Source: Lachnospiraceae bacterium NSJ-143 (lineage in GTDB: Bacteria; Bacillota; Clostridia; Lachnospirales; Anaerotignaceae). Taken from it: DNA of 64,000 bases. Shown one piece after another: positions 17,005 through 24,800 of the stretch (within the stretch, counting starts at the first letter, position 1; each line of letters begins with the position of its first letter). The translations under genes were made by a program, and so were the position numbers. The stretch covers positions 62,001-126,000 of the forward strand of contig JALIFM010000004.1 in NCBI GenBank assembly GCA_022867625.1, given 5' to 3'. The notes beneath the pieces were generated by a model. The model worked only from the letters and a program-made list of their open reading frames with translations, was not told the DNA's origin and did not search any database.

Positions 17005-17796
17005 ATGCCACGGCCAAAAAAACACAGATTAATATGCTCTGTACCAGCCTGCACAAGTTTCGGCCCATGCGGAAAAAACGCACTTGAGTCAATTACCATG
17101 ACTGTCGATGAATACGAGGTTATCCGTCTGATTGATATGGAGGAGCTGACACAGGAACAATGTGCAGAACAGATGGGCGTTGCCAGAACAACAGTCCAGG
17201 CAATATATTCCACTGCAAGAAGGAAAATTGCCCAATGTTTAGTTCTCGGCTGTCATCTCTATATTGACGGAGGTGATGTACGTTTTTGTGAACACCAAGG
17301 TCAAACCTGCGGTATGGGCTGCCGCCGAAGAAAAAAGCAGTTTGAAAACACTAATAACAAAACATTCACAGAACAAAATTTTAATAGTAATGATATAGGA
17401 GGAAATAAAATGAAGATAGCAGTCACTTATGAAAACGGAGATGTATTTCAGCATTTTGGTCACACAGAACAGTTTAAGGTATATGAAACTGAAAATGGAA
17501 AAATCCTTTCTTCTTCTGTAATCGGTACAGACGGAAACGGCCACGGGGCCCTTGCCGGAATGCTGAAAAACATGGGTATCAATACTCTTATCTGCGGAGG
17601 CATAGGCGAAGGCGCTAAACGCGCTCTTGAGGAAAGCGGCATAAAATTTTATGGCGGAGTTTCAGGTTCAGCCGATATGGCTGTCTCCTCTTTGTTAAAT
17701 GGCACACTCAGTTTTAATCCAGATATCACATGTAACCACCATAATGAGCACCACGAGCATAGTGAGCATTGCGGCGGTAACTGCCACGCAAAATAA
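17005..17796 (+). CDS. DUF134 DNA-binding protein fused to a NifX/NifB-type domain
   Basis: Residues 1-100 are a DUF134 domain: PRPKKHRLICSVPACTSFGPCG, then a helix-turn-helix (LTQEQCAEQMGVARTTVQAIYSTARRKIA). A Cys-rich stretch (FCEHQGQTCGMGC) and a polar linker follow. Residues 136-245 are a dinitrogenase iron-molybdenum cofactor domain (KIAVTYENGDVFQHFGHTEQFKVYE, GHGALAGMLKNMGINTLICGGIGEGAKRALEESGI). The tail is rich in His and Cys (HHNEHHEHSEHCGGNCH) and probably binds metal. It may sense a metal or an Fe-S state and repress its own promoter; this is inference. An in-frame ATG at 17410 after AGGAGG could also give the second domain alone. Confidence 0.85.
   Translation: MPRPKKHRLICSVPACTSFGPCGKNALESITMTVDEYEVIRLIDMEELTQEQCAEQMGVARTTVQAIYSTARRKIAQCLVLGCHLYIDGGDVRFCEHQGQTCGMGCRRRKKQFENTNNKTFTEQNFNSNDIGGNKMKIAVTYENGDVFQHFGHTEQFKVYETENGKILSSSVIGTDGNGHGALAGMLKNMGINTLICGGIGEGAKRALEESGIKFYGGVSGSADMAVSSLLNGTLSFNPDITCNHHNEHHEHSEHCGGNCHAK
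17410..17412 (+). promoter_or_regulatory. Possible internal start for the NifX-type domain
   Basis: ATAGGAGGAAATAAAATG lies inside the fusion gene and in frame, exactly where the second domain begins (residue 136). The site is as strong as any gene start in the window, so a separate short protein may be made. Confidence 0.5.
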
Positions 17797-17807
17797 TTTT
17801 AACCCTG

Positions 17808-17874
17808 TTTAATCATAAAAAGAGCACAAACCCGAGTTGAGTAATCTCGGGTTTGTGCTCTTTTTATGATTAAA
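17808..17874. terminator. 29-bp perfect inverted repeat, bidirectional terminator
   Basis: The two 29-base arms (17808-17836 and 17846-17874) are perfectly complementary around a 9-base loop. The inner part is GC-rich (GAGCACAAACCCGAG) and the outer part gives A5/T5 tracts, so it can end transcription both ways. It ends directly at the left att-like repeat of the prophage. A perfect stem this long is unusual for a terminator. Confidence 0.7.
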
Positions 17875-17890
17875 ATGGTACTTGAACCCA
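17875..17890. repeat. Left att-like direct repeat
   Basis: ATGGTACTTGAACCCA equals the tRNA-Leu T-arm copy at 28240-28255 at 15 of 16 positions and points the same way. It looks like the displaced copy of the tRNA end left by integration. The bases outside the core do not match, so the rest may have decayed. Confidence 0.45.
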
Positions 17891-17896
17891 TGACAG

Positions 17897-18142
17897 CTAA
17901 TTTTTAAAATTGCCTGAATTTGTGTCATTTTCGTACTCAAAGACGAAAACCTCATAATCTATATTTTCCTCCGTAAATGAATTTTCAAGTATATTAACTC
18001 TACACCATTTAGCATAATTGCTTTTGTCCAACTCCAAAAATTCATATAGTTTCTTTGCCGTTGTCCTGCCCTGTTCATCAATCTGCAACGCTATTTCTAT
18101 AGGTGTCATATTTTTTGTACTTATAACCAATTCATTTAACAT
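17897..18142 (-). pseudogene. Truncated phage antirepressor (AntA N-terminal domain)
   Basis: The 81-residue product matches the start of AntA/AntB antirepressors: LYEFLELDKSNYAKWCRVNILENSFTEENIDYEVFVFE. It stops where the full protein would continue for about 150 more residues, and the stop lies only a few bases from the left att-like repeat. AntA domains normally counter the lytic repressor. I call it truncated; the remaining part may still fold. Confidence 0.7.
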
Positions 18143-18263
18143 CGCTCCTTTTTCTTATACAGGTTTTTAATACAGTGTAGATAAGCTTTAAAATTTGCAT
18201 GTCCTCTTCTGGTGAAAGTTGGTTCAACAGCTTTTCAATTTTACCTTTATATGTAGCTTCCAT
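18132..18263 (-). CDS. Small phage protein, 43 aa
   Basis: The sequence MEATYKGKIEKLLNQLSPEEDMQILKLIYTVLKTCIRKRSDVK overlaps the antirepressor start by 11 bases. It shares the pattern LLKLIYTVxKxC with the small protein at 27107-27229. Short products with an L-xx-IY-xx-K helix are common beside phage and plasmid repressors. The function is unknown. The start codon has a modest upstream site (TGAAAGTTGAGG). Confidence 0.5.
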   Translation of the reverse strand: MEATYKGKIEKLLNQLSPEEDMQILKLIYTVLKTCIRKRSDVK

Positions 18264-18295
18264 AAAATCTACCTCAACTTTCATTTCAATATTCT

Positions 18296-18382
18296 TTAAG
18301 CGAATCTGTAAACAAGCTCAAGCAAATCATAATTATTGCTTGTCTTAATCAAACGACTAAATCTACTTTTTAATTCTTCCAT
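18296..18382 (-). CDS. Small phage protein, 28 aa
   Basis: MEELKSRFSRLIKTSNNYDLLELVYRFA follows a good GGAGG site. Its end LLELVYRFA resembles the LLKLIYT motif of the two related small proteins. It begins directly after the portal stub, so it may have been brought here by a deletion. Function unknown. Confidence 0.4.
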   Translation of the reverse strand: MEELKSRFSRLIKTSNNYDLLELVYRFA

Positions 18383-18398
18383 ATAAAAAAACCTCCAT

Positions 18399-18479
18399 TC
18401 AACAAATTTTGAGTTTGCCAAAATAGAGGTCTGCACTGAGCCTCTGAGACTTCTTTATTCCCTTGAAGAAATTAAACAC
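18399..18479 (-). pseudogene. Portal protein stub (first 26 codons)
   Basis: Downstream of the terminase gene, after AAGGGAGG, a GTG opens a short frame MFNFFKGIKKSQRLSADLYF that reads like the start of a phage portal protein and then ends at a stop. Portal genes normally follow the large terminase. The rest of the head and tail genes is missing, so this marks a deletion joint. Confidence 0.5.
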
Positions 18480-18497
18480 TTTTATTTACCACCTCCC

Positions 18498-20222
18498 TTA
18501 TGTCATGGACATGTATTCATCAAAATGTCTTTCCCTAACCACATACGCGTTGAGCAGGCCCGCAAGCCCGTCTATCCTGCGCCGCTGGTTTGCGCCTTTT
18601 ATCGGCTGTATGTTGTCGTTTCTGTCTATGTCAACCGATGTGTTCGCAAGACAACATTTTAATATCGGGTTATTGTTATATATTATTTTTTTAGCGCTAA
18701 GGTCGGCTCCGAGGGATTTCATAGGGCTTGAAAGTGTCTTTTTCCCCTGTATTACAGCCTCCATGCTTTCAGGGCCAAAGGTATTTTTCATATCCTCTAC
18801 CCAGTATGTTGCAGACCATGAGTCATACCCAACCCACGGTATGAATATGTCCAAATCCTTCTGTACCTCCAAAAACCAGTCTGTCACAAACTTATAATGT
18901 ACCTTATTGCCCGGCACTGTGCGCAGATAGCCCTGTTCCCGCCAGATATCATAGGGGATTTTATCTTCTTTAACCCTCTGCTCAAACTGCTCCTCCGGCA
19001 GCCAGTACATTTGAAGAACGTATATATTTTCATTGTCAGGAACCTGAAATATCACTGTCGCATTTGTAAGGTCTGTTGTGCTCGAAAGGTCCGCGCCGCC
19101 TATTCCATAGCGCGGTTTCAGCTCTGAAATACTGAATTTCGCAGTATTGTTAAGCTGTTCAAACGTGAGCCATGCTTCAGACGATGTTTCTCTTATATTA
19201 AATTCCTTGCACACAAGATTTTTAACAAGCAGCGGATTCTTCTCAGCCTTTTCCACTTTGGCCTTCAGAGTTTCGTAATTTTTTATTGTGCCAAGCCCCG
19301 GATTTGCCTTCTTCCAGCATTTTTCGTCATGCCATTCTTCCCTTTTGTCAAGCTCGTAAATAAAGGCTATGAATCTGTCGTCCTTATAGCCGTTATCGTC
19401 AAAATATCCGTTTATAACCCTTTCGGCCTCATCATATTTCTGGTCGTATATATCCTCTCTGATAACTCCTGCTGTGGAGGTAATATATACAAGCGGCTGC
19501 TCCCTTCCGGCTGTTCCGTCAGCCATTATGTCGTAGAGCGCCTTCCCGTTTTTCCACTGGTGTATCTCATCCATTAATACACAATGCACGTTCAGACCGT
19601 CAAGGGTGTCTGAATCGCTTGCTACCGGCTTGAACGTACCGCAGTTATAATACTCGCTGCTCAGCTCCGCCGTAAGCGGCTTTATTCTGCGCAAGAGTGA
19701 CGGTGAATGATTGACCATGCGCTTTGACTCCAGCCATATGATTTTCGCCTGGTCCTTTTTGGTTGCAACAGCGTACACTTCAGGTCCGGCCTCGCCGTCG
19801 CCTATGAGCATGTAAAGACCGACTATCGAGCCTAAAAGTGATTTGCCGTTTTTCTTACCTACAATCAATACAACTTCCCTGTATTTCCTCAAACCGTTAA
19901 TATCTACAAATCCGAAAACAGTTGCCAGATGCGCTTTTTCCCATAGCTCAAGCTTAACCCTCTGCCCGCCAAACTTGCCTTTGCTGTGACGGCAGAAATT
20001 CTCGGCAAACTCAATGATATGATTGCCCCTTTTGGAGCTGTAGAAGTACTCACGCGGATTATTTATATCATAATTCAGTTTTTTATACGTCCTGTAAATT
20101 TTATCTGACACAACCTCTTTGCCGGTTCGTATTCTTTCCCAGTATTCCAATATGGGATTATACGCAAGGGGATACCTATAAATCTTCTCTGTCGCTGGCG
20201 TAATTTTCAAAGCCGTCATCAT
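18498..20222 (-). CDS. Phage terminase large subunit
   Basis: The packaging motor of a tailed phage. The ATPase part shows the adaptor-like KLELWEKAHLATVFGF (residues 90-105), a Walker A-type VGKKNGKS (121-128) and a Walker B with VHCVLMDEIHQW. The nuclease part holds GGADLSSTTDLTNATVIF and, near the end, GWVxYDSWSATYW and LDGLAGLLNAYVV-type segments. With 574 residues it appears complete. It starts at ATGATG after GGGGAGG and overlaps the small-subunit gene by 47 bases. A CRISPR spacer at 23478 encodes a diverged version of the KLELWEKA motif. Confidence 0.93.
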   Translation of the reverse strand: MMTALKITPATEKIYRYPLAYNPILEYWERIRTGKEVVSDKIYRTYKKLNYDINNPREYFYSSKRGNHIIEFAENFCRHSKGKFGGQRVKLELWEKAHLATVFGFVDINGLRKYREVVLIVGKKNGKSLLGSIVGLYMLIGDGEAGPEVYAVATKKDQAKIIWLESKRMVNHSPSLLRRIKPLTAELSSEYYNCGTFKPVASDSDTLDGLNVHCVLMDEIHQWKNGKALYDIMADGTAGREQPLVYITSTAGVIREDIYDQKYDEAERVINGYFDDNGYKDDRFIAFIYELDKREEWHDEKCWKKANPGLGTIKNYETLKAKVEKAEKNPLLVKNLVCKEFNIRETSSEAWLTFEQLNNTAKFSISELKPRYGIGGADLSSTTDLTNATVIFQVPDNENIYVLQMYWLPEEQFEQRVKEDKIPYDIWREQGYLRTVPGNKVHYKFVTDWFLEVQKDLDIFIPWVGYDSWSATYWVEDMKNTFGPESMEAVIQGKKTLSSPMKSLGADLSAKKIIYNNNPILKCCLANTSVDIDRNDNIQPIKGANQRRRIDGLAGLLNAYVVRERHFDEYMSMT

Positions 20223-20541
20223 CGCCTCCCCGGCTCTCCTCTTTTGGGCGCAGCTCTGTCAGCTGTTTTATTACACTTGAGTAATTTTTTATTGTTGTAT
20301 TGTATGATTTTAACGCAGGGTGTTCCCTGTAATACTCATACTCACCCTGTTTGAAAAGGTCAAGCACGTCCTCGTCACTTATTTTTTTCTCCAAATCCTC
20401 AAGAGTGGCTTTCATAAATGCCGCCCTGCGCATCAGCCCGTCAACAATTTTTCTTTTTTTCTCATCGATATCAGCAAAAAGACGGGATAGGCGTTTATAC
20501 TCCGCCAACGCTCTTTTGTCTATACTTTCTTCCTTTTTCAT
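20176..20541 (-). CDS. Phage terminase small subunit (P27-like)
   Basis: A charged, helical protein of 121 residues. Its centre and tail (EYYREHPALKSYNTTIKNYSSVIKQLTELRPK, then an acidic end with FENYASDRED) match P27-type small terminases. They recognise phage DNA ends and guide the large subunit. The start MKKEESIDKR at 20541 follows AAAGGAGG; an upstream in-frame start lacks a site. It lies directly before the large subunit gene. Confidence 0.75.
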   Translation of the reverse strand: MKKEESIDKRALAEYKRLSRLFADIDEKKRKIVDGLMRRAAFMKATLEDLEKKISDEDVLDLFKQGEYEYYREHPALKSYNTTIKNYSSVIKQLTELRPKEESRGGDDDGFENYASDREDL

Positions 20542-20640
20542 TATTCCTCCTTTCGCTTTGGGAGGGGGGTTATGCAAAATGCCTGTGTGTTAAATGAATC
20601 TTCGGCTCTCGGTCGCTTAAAATTTACCCCATCTTTAATT

Positions 20641-20659
20641 TAAGGGGGGTGCCCCCTTA
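20641..20659 (-). terminator. GC hairpin between HNH and terminase genes
   Basis: TAAGGGGG, GTG and CCCCCTTA form a perfect 8-bp stem. No T-run follows on the minus strand, so a pause or processing site is as likely as a terminator. The rest of 20578-20721 shows no gene. Confidence 0.35.
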
Positions 20660-20721
20660 TTGTGCCGCCTTTGCATGTCGTTGGTTTGAAAATATTTTTA
20701 TTTCTTAATTCCATTTTCACT

Positions 20722-21069
20722 TTACCGTCTCCCGGTCGGCTGGCCTTCCTCATCAAACACACACAGCGGTTCAACACTTTTTACAAAATGCTCCTCCTCC
20801 CTGTCATGGCAGGCCTTGCAGTCGAATTTCAGATAATCATGATTCAAAGCTATGTCCGGATTATTTATATTCTCCGGAGTAAGGATAATTGTATGATGTA
20901 CTATGTATCCCGACTCTTTGCCGCACTCCTCACAAAGACCGCCGTCCACCTCTATCCTTTTGGCTATGTATGACTGTCTGCATTTCTTCCACGCCTTTGA
21001 ATTGTAAAAGCTCTTTGAAAATTCCTTCGCTATTCTGTCGCCTCCTTTCTCTCCACGCAAAAAGGACAC
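20722..21069 (-). CDS. Phage HNH endonuclease
   Basis: The protein has a zinc-type HNH fold: LCEECGKESGYIVHHTIILTPENINNPDIALNHDYLKFDCKACHDREE, with two CxxC pairs, the HH pair and the conserved Asn. HNH proteins next to terminases help cut DNA during packaging in cos phages. The start is uncertain. The GTG at 21069 lies inside an inverted repeat, and a strong AAAGGAGG lies further in with no ATG after it. The first 17 residues may therefore be wrong. Confidence 0.85.
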   Translation of the reverse strand: MSFLRGEKGGDRIAKEFSKSFYNSKAWKKCRQSYIAKRIEVDGGLCEECGKESGYIVHHTIILTPENINNPDIALNHDYLKFDCKACHDREEEHFVKSVEPLCVFDEEGQPTGRR

Positions 21070-21095
21070 CGGATTATGTCCAATGTCCTTTAAGA
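21055..21095 (-). terminator. Inverted repeat upstream of the HNH gene
   Basis: AAAGGACA and TGTCCTTT flank a 15-base loop; on the minus strand TTTTTG follows. It could end transcription from the ArpU-like gene. Confidence 0.45.
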
Positions 21096-21169
21096 GGGAG
21101 TGCTGTTAAATGAATGAATGATTCATTGATATCATAATAGCACATACGAGTGTGACATGTGTGACCGCT

Positions 21170-21571
21170 TTATAGATCACGGACAAATCTGCTGTAGGCT
21201 TTTCTTACTCCCATTTCCGTATTTCCCCCACCAATTATGTCTGCTACTTCGTTCCACGTCATACATGATATGTGCCGGTAGAATATAATCTGTTTCATCA
21301 GACTGTCGTCAATTCCCTGTATAAACTTAATTATCTTTTTCCGCTGCACCTGTACCTGTGCCAGAAGGCCGTTGATTGCCGCCTCGTAATCTGCCAGATT
21401 GGCTGCGTAGTCCGATATATCTGCTGTTTTGCATACCCTTGGCATATCCGTTATAATCGGCGATTTGACAAGACTCTGACAACGTAATCTCCCAAGCTCT
21501 TTCTGCCACATAGCCACCTCCCTGTTTATGTAATATATCTGCTTTAATTCCTCTTTTGTCGTAATATTCAC
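21170..21571 (-). CDS. ArpU/sigma-like phage late-gene regulator (DUF1492 type)
   Basis: The C-terminal half reads DDSLMKQIIFYRHISCMTWNEVADIIGGGNTEMGVRKAYSRFVRD, a sigma region 4-like helix-turn-helix found in phage late activators of the ArpU/RinA class. The N-terminal half is coiled-coil-like (EVAMWQKELGRLR). It likely turns on the terminase and structural genes that follow on the same strand. The start follows a GAGGTG site. Its promoter must lie in the region shared with the CRISPR leader. Confidence 0.75.
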   Translation of the reverse strand: MNITTKEELKQIYYINREVAMWQKELGRLRCQSLVKSPIITDMPRVCKTADISDYAANLADYEAAINGLLAQVQVQRKKIIKFIQGIDDSLMKQIIFYRHISCMTWNEVADIIGGGNTEMGVRKAYSRFVRDL

Positions 21572-21791
21572 CTCATCTCAATACTCGTATCACATTTATA
21601 CCGTTCAGATATATACGCACCCCATTCCGCGAAGGTATGGTGTTTCATAATATCCGTCAGGTTCGCTGGAAAAATGTGACGTACAGTTGATTTTATTATG
21701 ATTATTTGTAAAACTATGGTATACTTAATTATATTTGTAACAAGTCCGCCTCTATGTAGTGGTGCAGCCGTAAATTAATCTGTATTTTGCG
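21572..21791 (+). promoter_or_regulatory. Probable CRISPR leader
   Basis: This 220-base AT-rich stretch before the first repeat has no gene. It contains an extended -10 TGGTATACT (21717-21725). A GGTTCGCTGGAAAAATGTG segment near 21660 recalls leaders of type I-C arrays, by memory only. The repeat ends in GAAAT, which in type I-C lies away from the leader, so the leader is expected on this side. Confidence 0.5.
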
Positions 21792-24072
21792 GTCACGCCT
21801 CACAGAGGCGTGTGAGTAGAAATGCAAACCGGACAAAGAATAGATTATCGAGGTGATGTCACGCCTCACAGAGGCGTGTGAGTAGAAATCTTCACCAGCT
21901 GTTTGGCATAGCCATGGAGTTTGGTCACGCCTCACAGAGGCGTGTGAGTAGAAATGGTCTATTATTGAATGGATTTACAAGAAGGTCCCGGGTCACGCCT
22001 CACAGAGGCGTGTGAGTAGAAATATATTTGTTTTAATCTTTACACGTGGATACATTGTCACGCCTCACAGAGGCGTGTGAGTAGAAATTTAAATAAGTAT
22101 AAATGAGGGGGTTGGTTTTTTGGTCACGCCTCACAGAGGCGTGTGAGTAGAAATTATTGAGAATCTTATATCTAATAATATGGTTGGTGTCACGCCTCAC
22201 AGAGGCGTGTGAGTAGAAATCTGTTCAGGGTGCTCATTAAGGAATTTATTAACCGTCACGCCTCACAGAGGCGTGTGAGTAGAAATAAGGCATCAGACCA
22301 CAAAGACCCCAAAAAGATTGTCACGCCTCACAGAGGCGTGTGAGTAGAAATTTTTACCATTATGACTGACAGAGGCTACCGGGTAAGTCACGCCTCACAG
22401 AGGCGTGTGAGTAGAAATTTTTGCCAACGCTATTTTATCTAATATTTCAACTGTCACGCCTCACAGAGGCGTGTGAGTAGAAATTCGTAGGCATTTATAT
22501 TAAATCCAGTACTCTTCAGTCACGCCTCACAGAGGCGTGTGAGTAGAAATTTCCCTGCTTTGCCTGTATTGAGTACTGGTATGGGTCACGCCTCACAGAG
22601 GCGTGTGAGTAGAAATAAAAAACCGGAGTATTTTAGCCAATGACTCAAACGTCACGCCTCACAGAGGCGTGTGAGTAGAAATTGCTACTGACTTTCTTTC
22701 ACTCATATACATTTTTAAGTCACGCCTCACAGAGGCGTGTGAGTAGAAATTTATCATATACAAAATGTATCATTTAGGTTTATAGTCACGCCTCACAGAG
22801 GCGTGTGAGTAGAAATTGCAAAGCTACAGATTGAAAAACCTTTTGATATGGTCACGCCTCACAGAGGCGTGTGAGTAGAAATCCAGACAAATTAAAAAAC
22901 GCGCGCGAAGAAGCAGGTCACGCCTCACAGAGGCGTGTGAGTAGAAATATCAATAACAACAAGTGTCTGATTCTCAACAGCGTCACGCCTCACAGAGGCG
23001 TGTGAGTAGAAATTCACCTAATGTATTCATTTCACCACCTCAAAGCGTCACGCCTCACAGAGGCGTGTGAGTAGAAATCGTTAACAGGATATTTAACGTC
23101 AGACGTATAAAAGTCACGCCTCACAGAGGCGTGTGAGTAGAAATTCAACCACGTGCATGATACCTGCTCTGTCAAGATAGTCACGCCTCACAGAGGCGTG
23201 TGAGTAGAAATTCTCGGGGGTTACGGTAATTTTTGTTTTCCCCGGTGTCACGCCTCACAGAGGCGTGTGAGTAGAAATATGAATGGGTTAAATATGAAAC
23301 ATTTCCCGCATGAGTCACGCCTCACAGAGGCGTGTGAGTAGAAATTTTAATCGCTATGCCTACGTTATTCTGTACCTCGTCACGCCTCACAGAGGCGTGT
23401 GAGTAGAAATCATGTGCATTAAGCGGGATTCAATGGACACTGGACGTCACGCCTCACAGAGGCGTGTGAGTAGAAATTTGAAGCTGGAACTGTGGCAAAA
23501 AGCCATAGTCGTCACGCCTCACAGAGGCGTGTGAGTAGAAATAAATGCGCAAAGAGCCGGAGAGATTCCGGCTCTTGTCACGCCTCACAGAGGCGTGTGA
23601 GTAGAAATTCTAGCAGTTCACCAAACTGCCCCGTTGCCTCTGTCACGCCTCACAGAGGCGTGTGAGTAGAAATTAAATCAGGAGAAATATTAAACTTACC
23701 TGTATTACTGTCACGCCTCACAGAGGCGTGTGAGTAGAAATTATCAGAATCCTTGTAATCTTTACAAGGCCGACAAGTCACGCCTCACAGAGGCGTGTGA
23801 GTAGAAATCTGATTGCGATATTTTTTGTCCATTCTTAACACCGTCACGCCTCACAGAGGCGTGTGAGTAGAAATCAGTTTTATAATACTGTCCGTCATAA
23901 ATATCAAAGGTCACGCCTCACAGAGGCGTGTGAGTAGAAATTTTATCGTATGACTGCTTTGAGTTCTTCATGTAAGTCACGCCTCACAGAGGCGTGTGAG
24001 TAGAAATACTAAGCTGCTTAATGCTGTGAAGTCTATTCCAGTCACGCCTCACAGAGGCGTGTGAGTAGAAAT
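21792..24072 (+). CRISPR. Orphan CRISPR array: 35 repeats, 34 spacers, type I-C-like
   Basis: Counted by hand, there are 35 copies of a 32-bp repeat that begins GTCACGCCTCACAGAG and ends GTGTGAGTAGAAAT. All copies read the same, including the first (21792-21823) and last (24041-24072). The spacers are 33-36 bases. The repeat forms a CACGCCT/AGGCGTG hairpin and ends in GAAAT, as in type I-C repeats of 32 bp. No cas gene is in the window. It lies inside the prophage between the replication genes and the late regulator, on the strand opposite to the phage genes. It would depend on Cas proteins encoded elsewhere. Confidence 0.98.
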
Positions 24073-24128
24073 CCCAACAGGGAGTAGTTTATAAGGATTG
24101 GGATAAAATACTGTAATTCTTATATACA

Positions 24129-24422
24129 TTAATCAGCCTCCATGCTGTAATCATTATGTAAATTTATTTGCCCCTTTGTGCTTTGGTCGGACACTGGGGC
24201 TTTTTTACTCCCTTTTATTTCCAGACTGCTGTCTAATTCCTTCATTCCATTCAATACCTTTAAAATATAGTCATTAACTATTTCAAATAACATTAAATCA
24301 GCGCCAACAGGATTATCTGCGTTTAATTCACTCATCAGGCAGTCCATAATCACCCTGCTCTTCTCGGCGTCATACAACAGATTTTCTATTCTTTCTATAA
24401 TCCAATAATCTGCTTTATACAT
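24129..24422 (-). CDS. Phage protein of unknown function, 97 aa
   Basis: A mostly helical acidic protein (MYKADYWIIERIENLLYDAEKSRVIMDCL and ADLMLFEIVNDYILKVLNGMKEL). I do not recognise a family with certainty; similar small proteins occur in phage early operons. The start at 24422 is chosen because AAAGGG lies 8 bases before it. It is the last gene before the CRISPR array on this strand and lies 24 bases after the preceding gene. Confidence 0.55.
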   Translation of the reverse strand: MYKADYWIIERIENLLYDAEKSRVIMDCLMSELNADNPVGADLMLFEIVNDYILKVLNGMKELDSSLEIKGSKKAPVSDQSTKGQINLHNDYSMEAD

Positions 24423-24445
24423 TTTGTTCAGCCCTTTCATCTGTT

Positions 24446-24697
24446 TTATTGCTTCAACGGCATTAGCGTAACTGGCACCCTTAAAAATCCTTCATGCGTC
24501 AGATAATCAATACTATCCTCGTTTTCTCCCATGCCGAAAGTGTTATACTCAACTCCACACTTATTTTCTCTCACCAGAACAAAATCAATGGCCTTTTCCT
24601 CGAATAATTCTACTGCTCTGTAAGCCGGTACAGACTCATCACTAATAAATATTGACTCCTCCTCAAGAAACTGTTCTATCTGTTTTCTATTGAGCAT
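24446..24697 (-). CDS. Phage protein of unknown function, 83 aa
   Basis: MLNRKQIEQFLEEESIFISDESVPAYRAVELFEEKAIDFVLVRENK, with no motif I recognise. A strong AAGGAG site stands before the ATG at 24697. It belongs to the same minus-strand early operon as its neighbours. Confidence 0.55.
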   Translation of the reverse strand: MLNRKQIEQFLEEESIFISDESVPAYRAVELFEEKAIDFVLVRENKCGVEYNTFGMGENEDSIDYLTHEGFLRVPVTLMPLKQ

Positions 24698-24800
24698 GAT
24701 TGTTCTCCTTTCTTTAGTGTTTAACTGACAAATAACACACAAATCCACTTAAAACCATTGATTTTAACGGCATTCGGCGGACACCGGTTTTAATAGTACA

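Noticed and set aside
17808-17874. The long inverted repeat as an insertion sequence end or integron attC site
   Set aside because: No transposase, no target duplication and no attC core sites; A5/T5 tracts fit a terminator.
21747-21778. A 32-base segment before the first CRISPR repeat (starting GTCCGCCTC and ending GTAAAT) that looked like a degenerate repeat
   Set aside because: Only about 13 of 32 bases agree and the distance to the first repeat would leave a 13-base spacer. I treat it as leader.
21729-21935. Open frame across the array start giving repeated FYSHASVRRD peptides
   Set aside because: It is only the translation of the CRISPR repeats.
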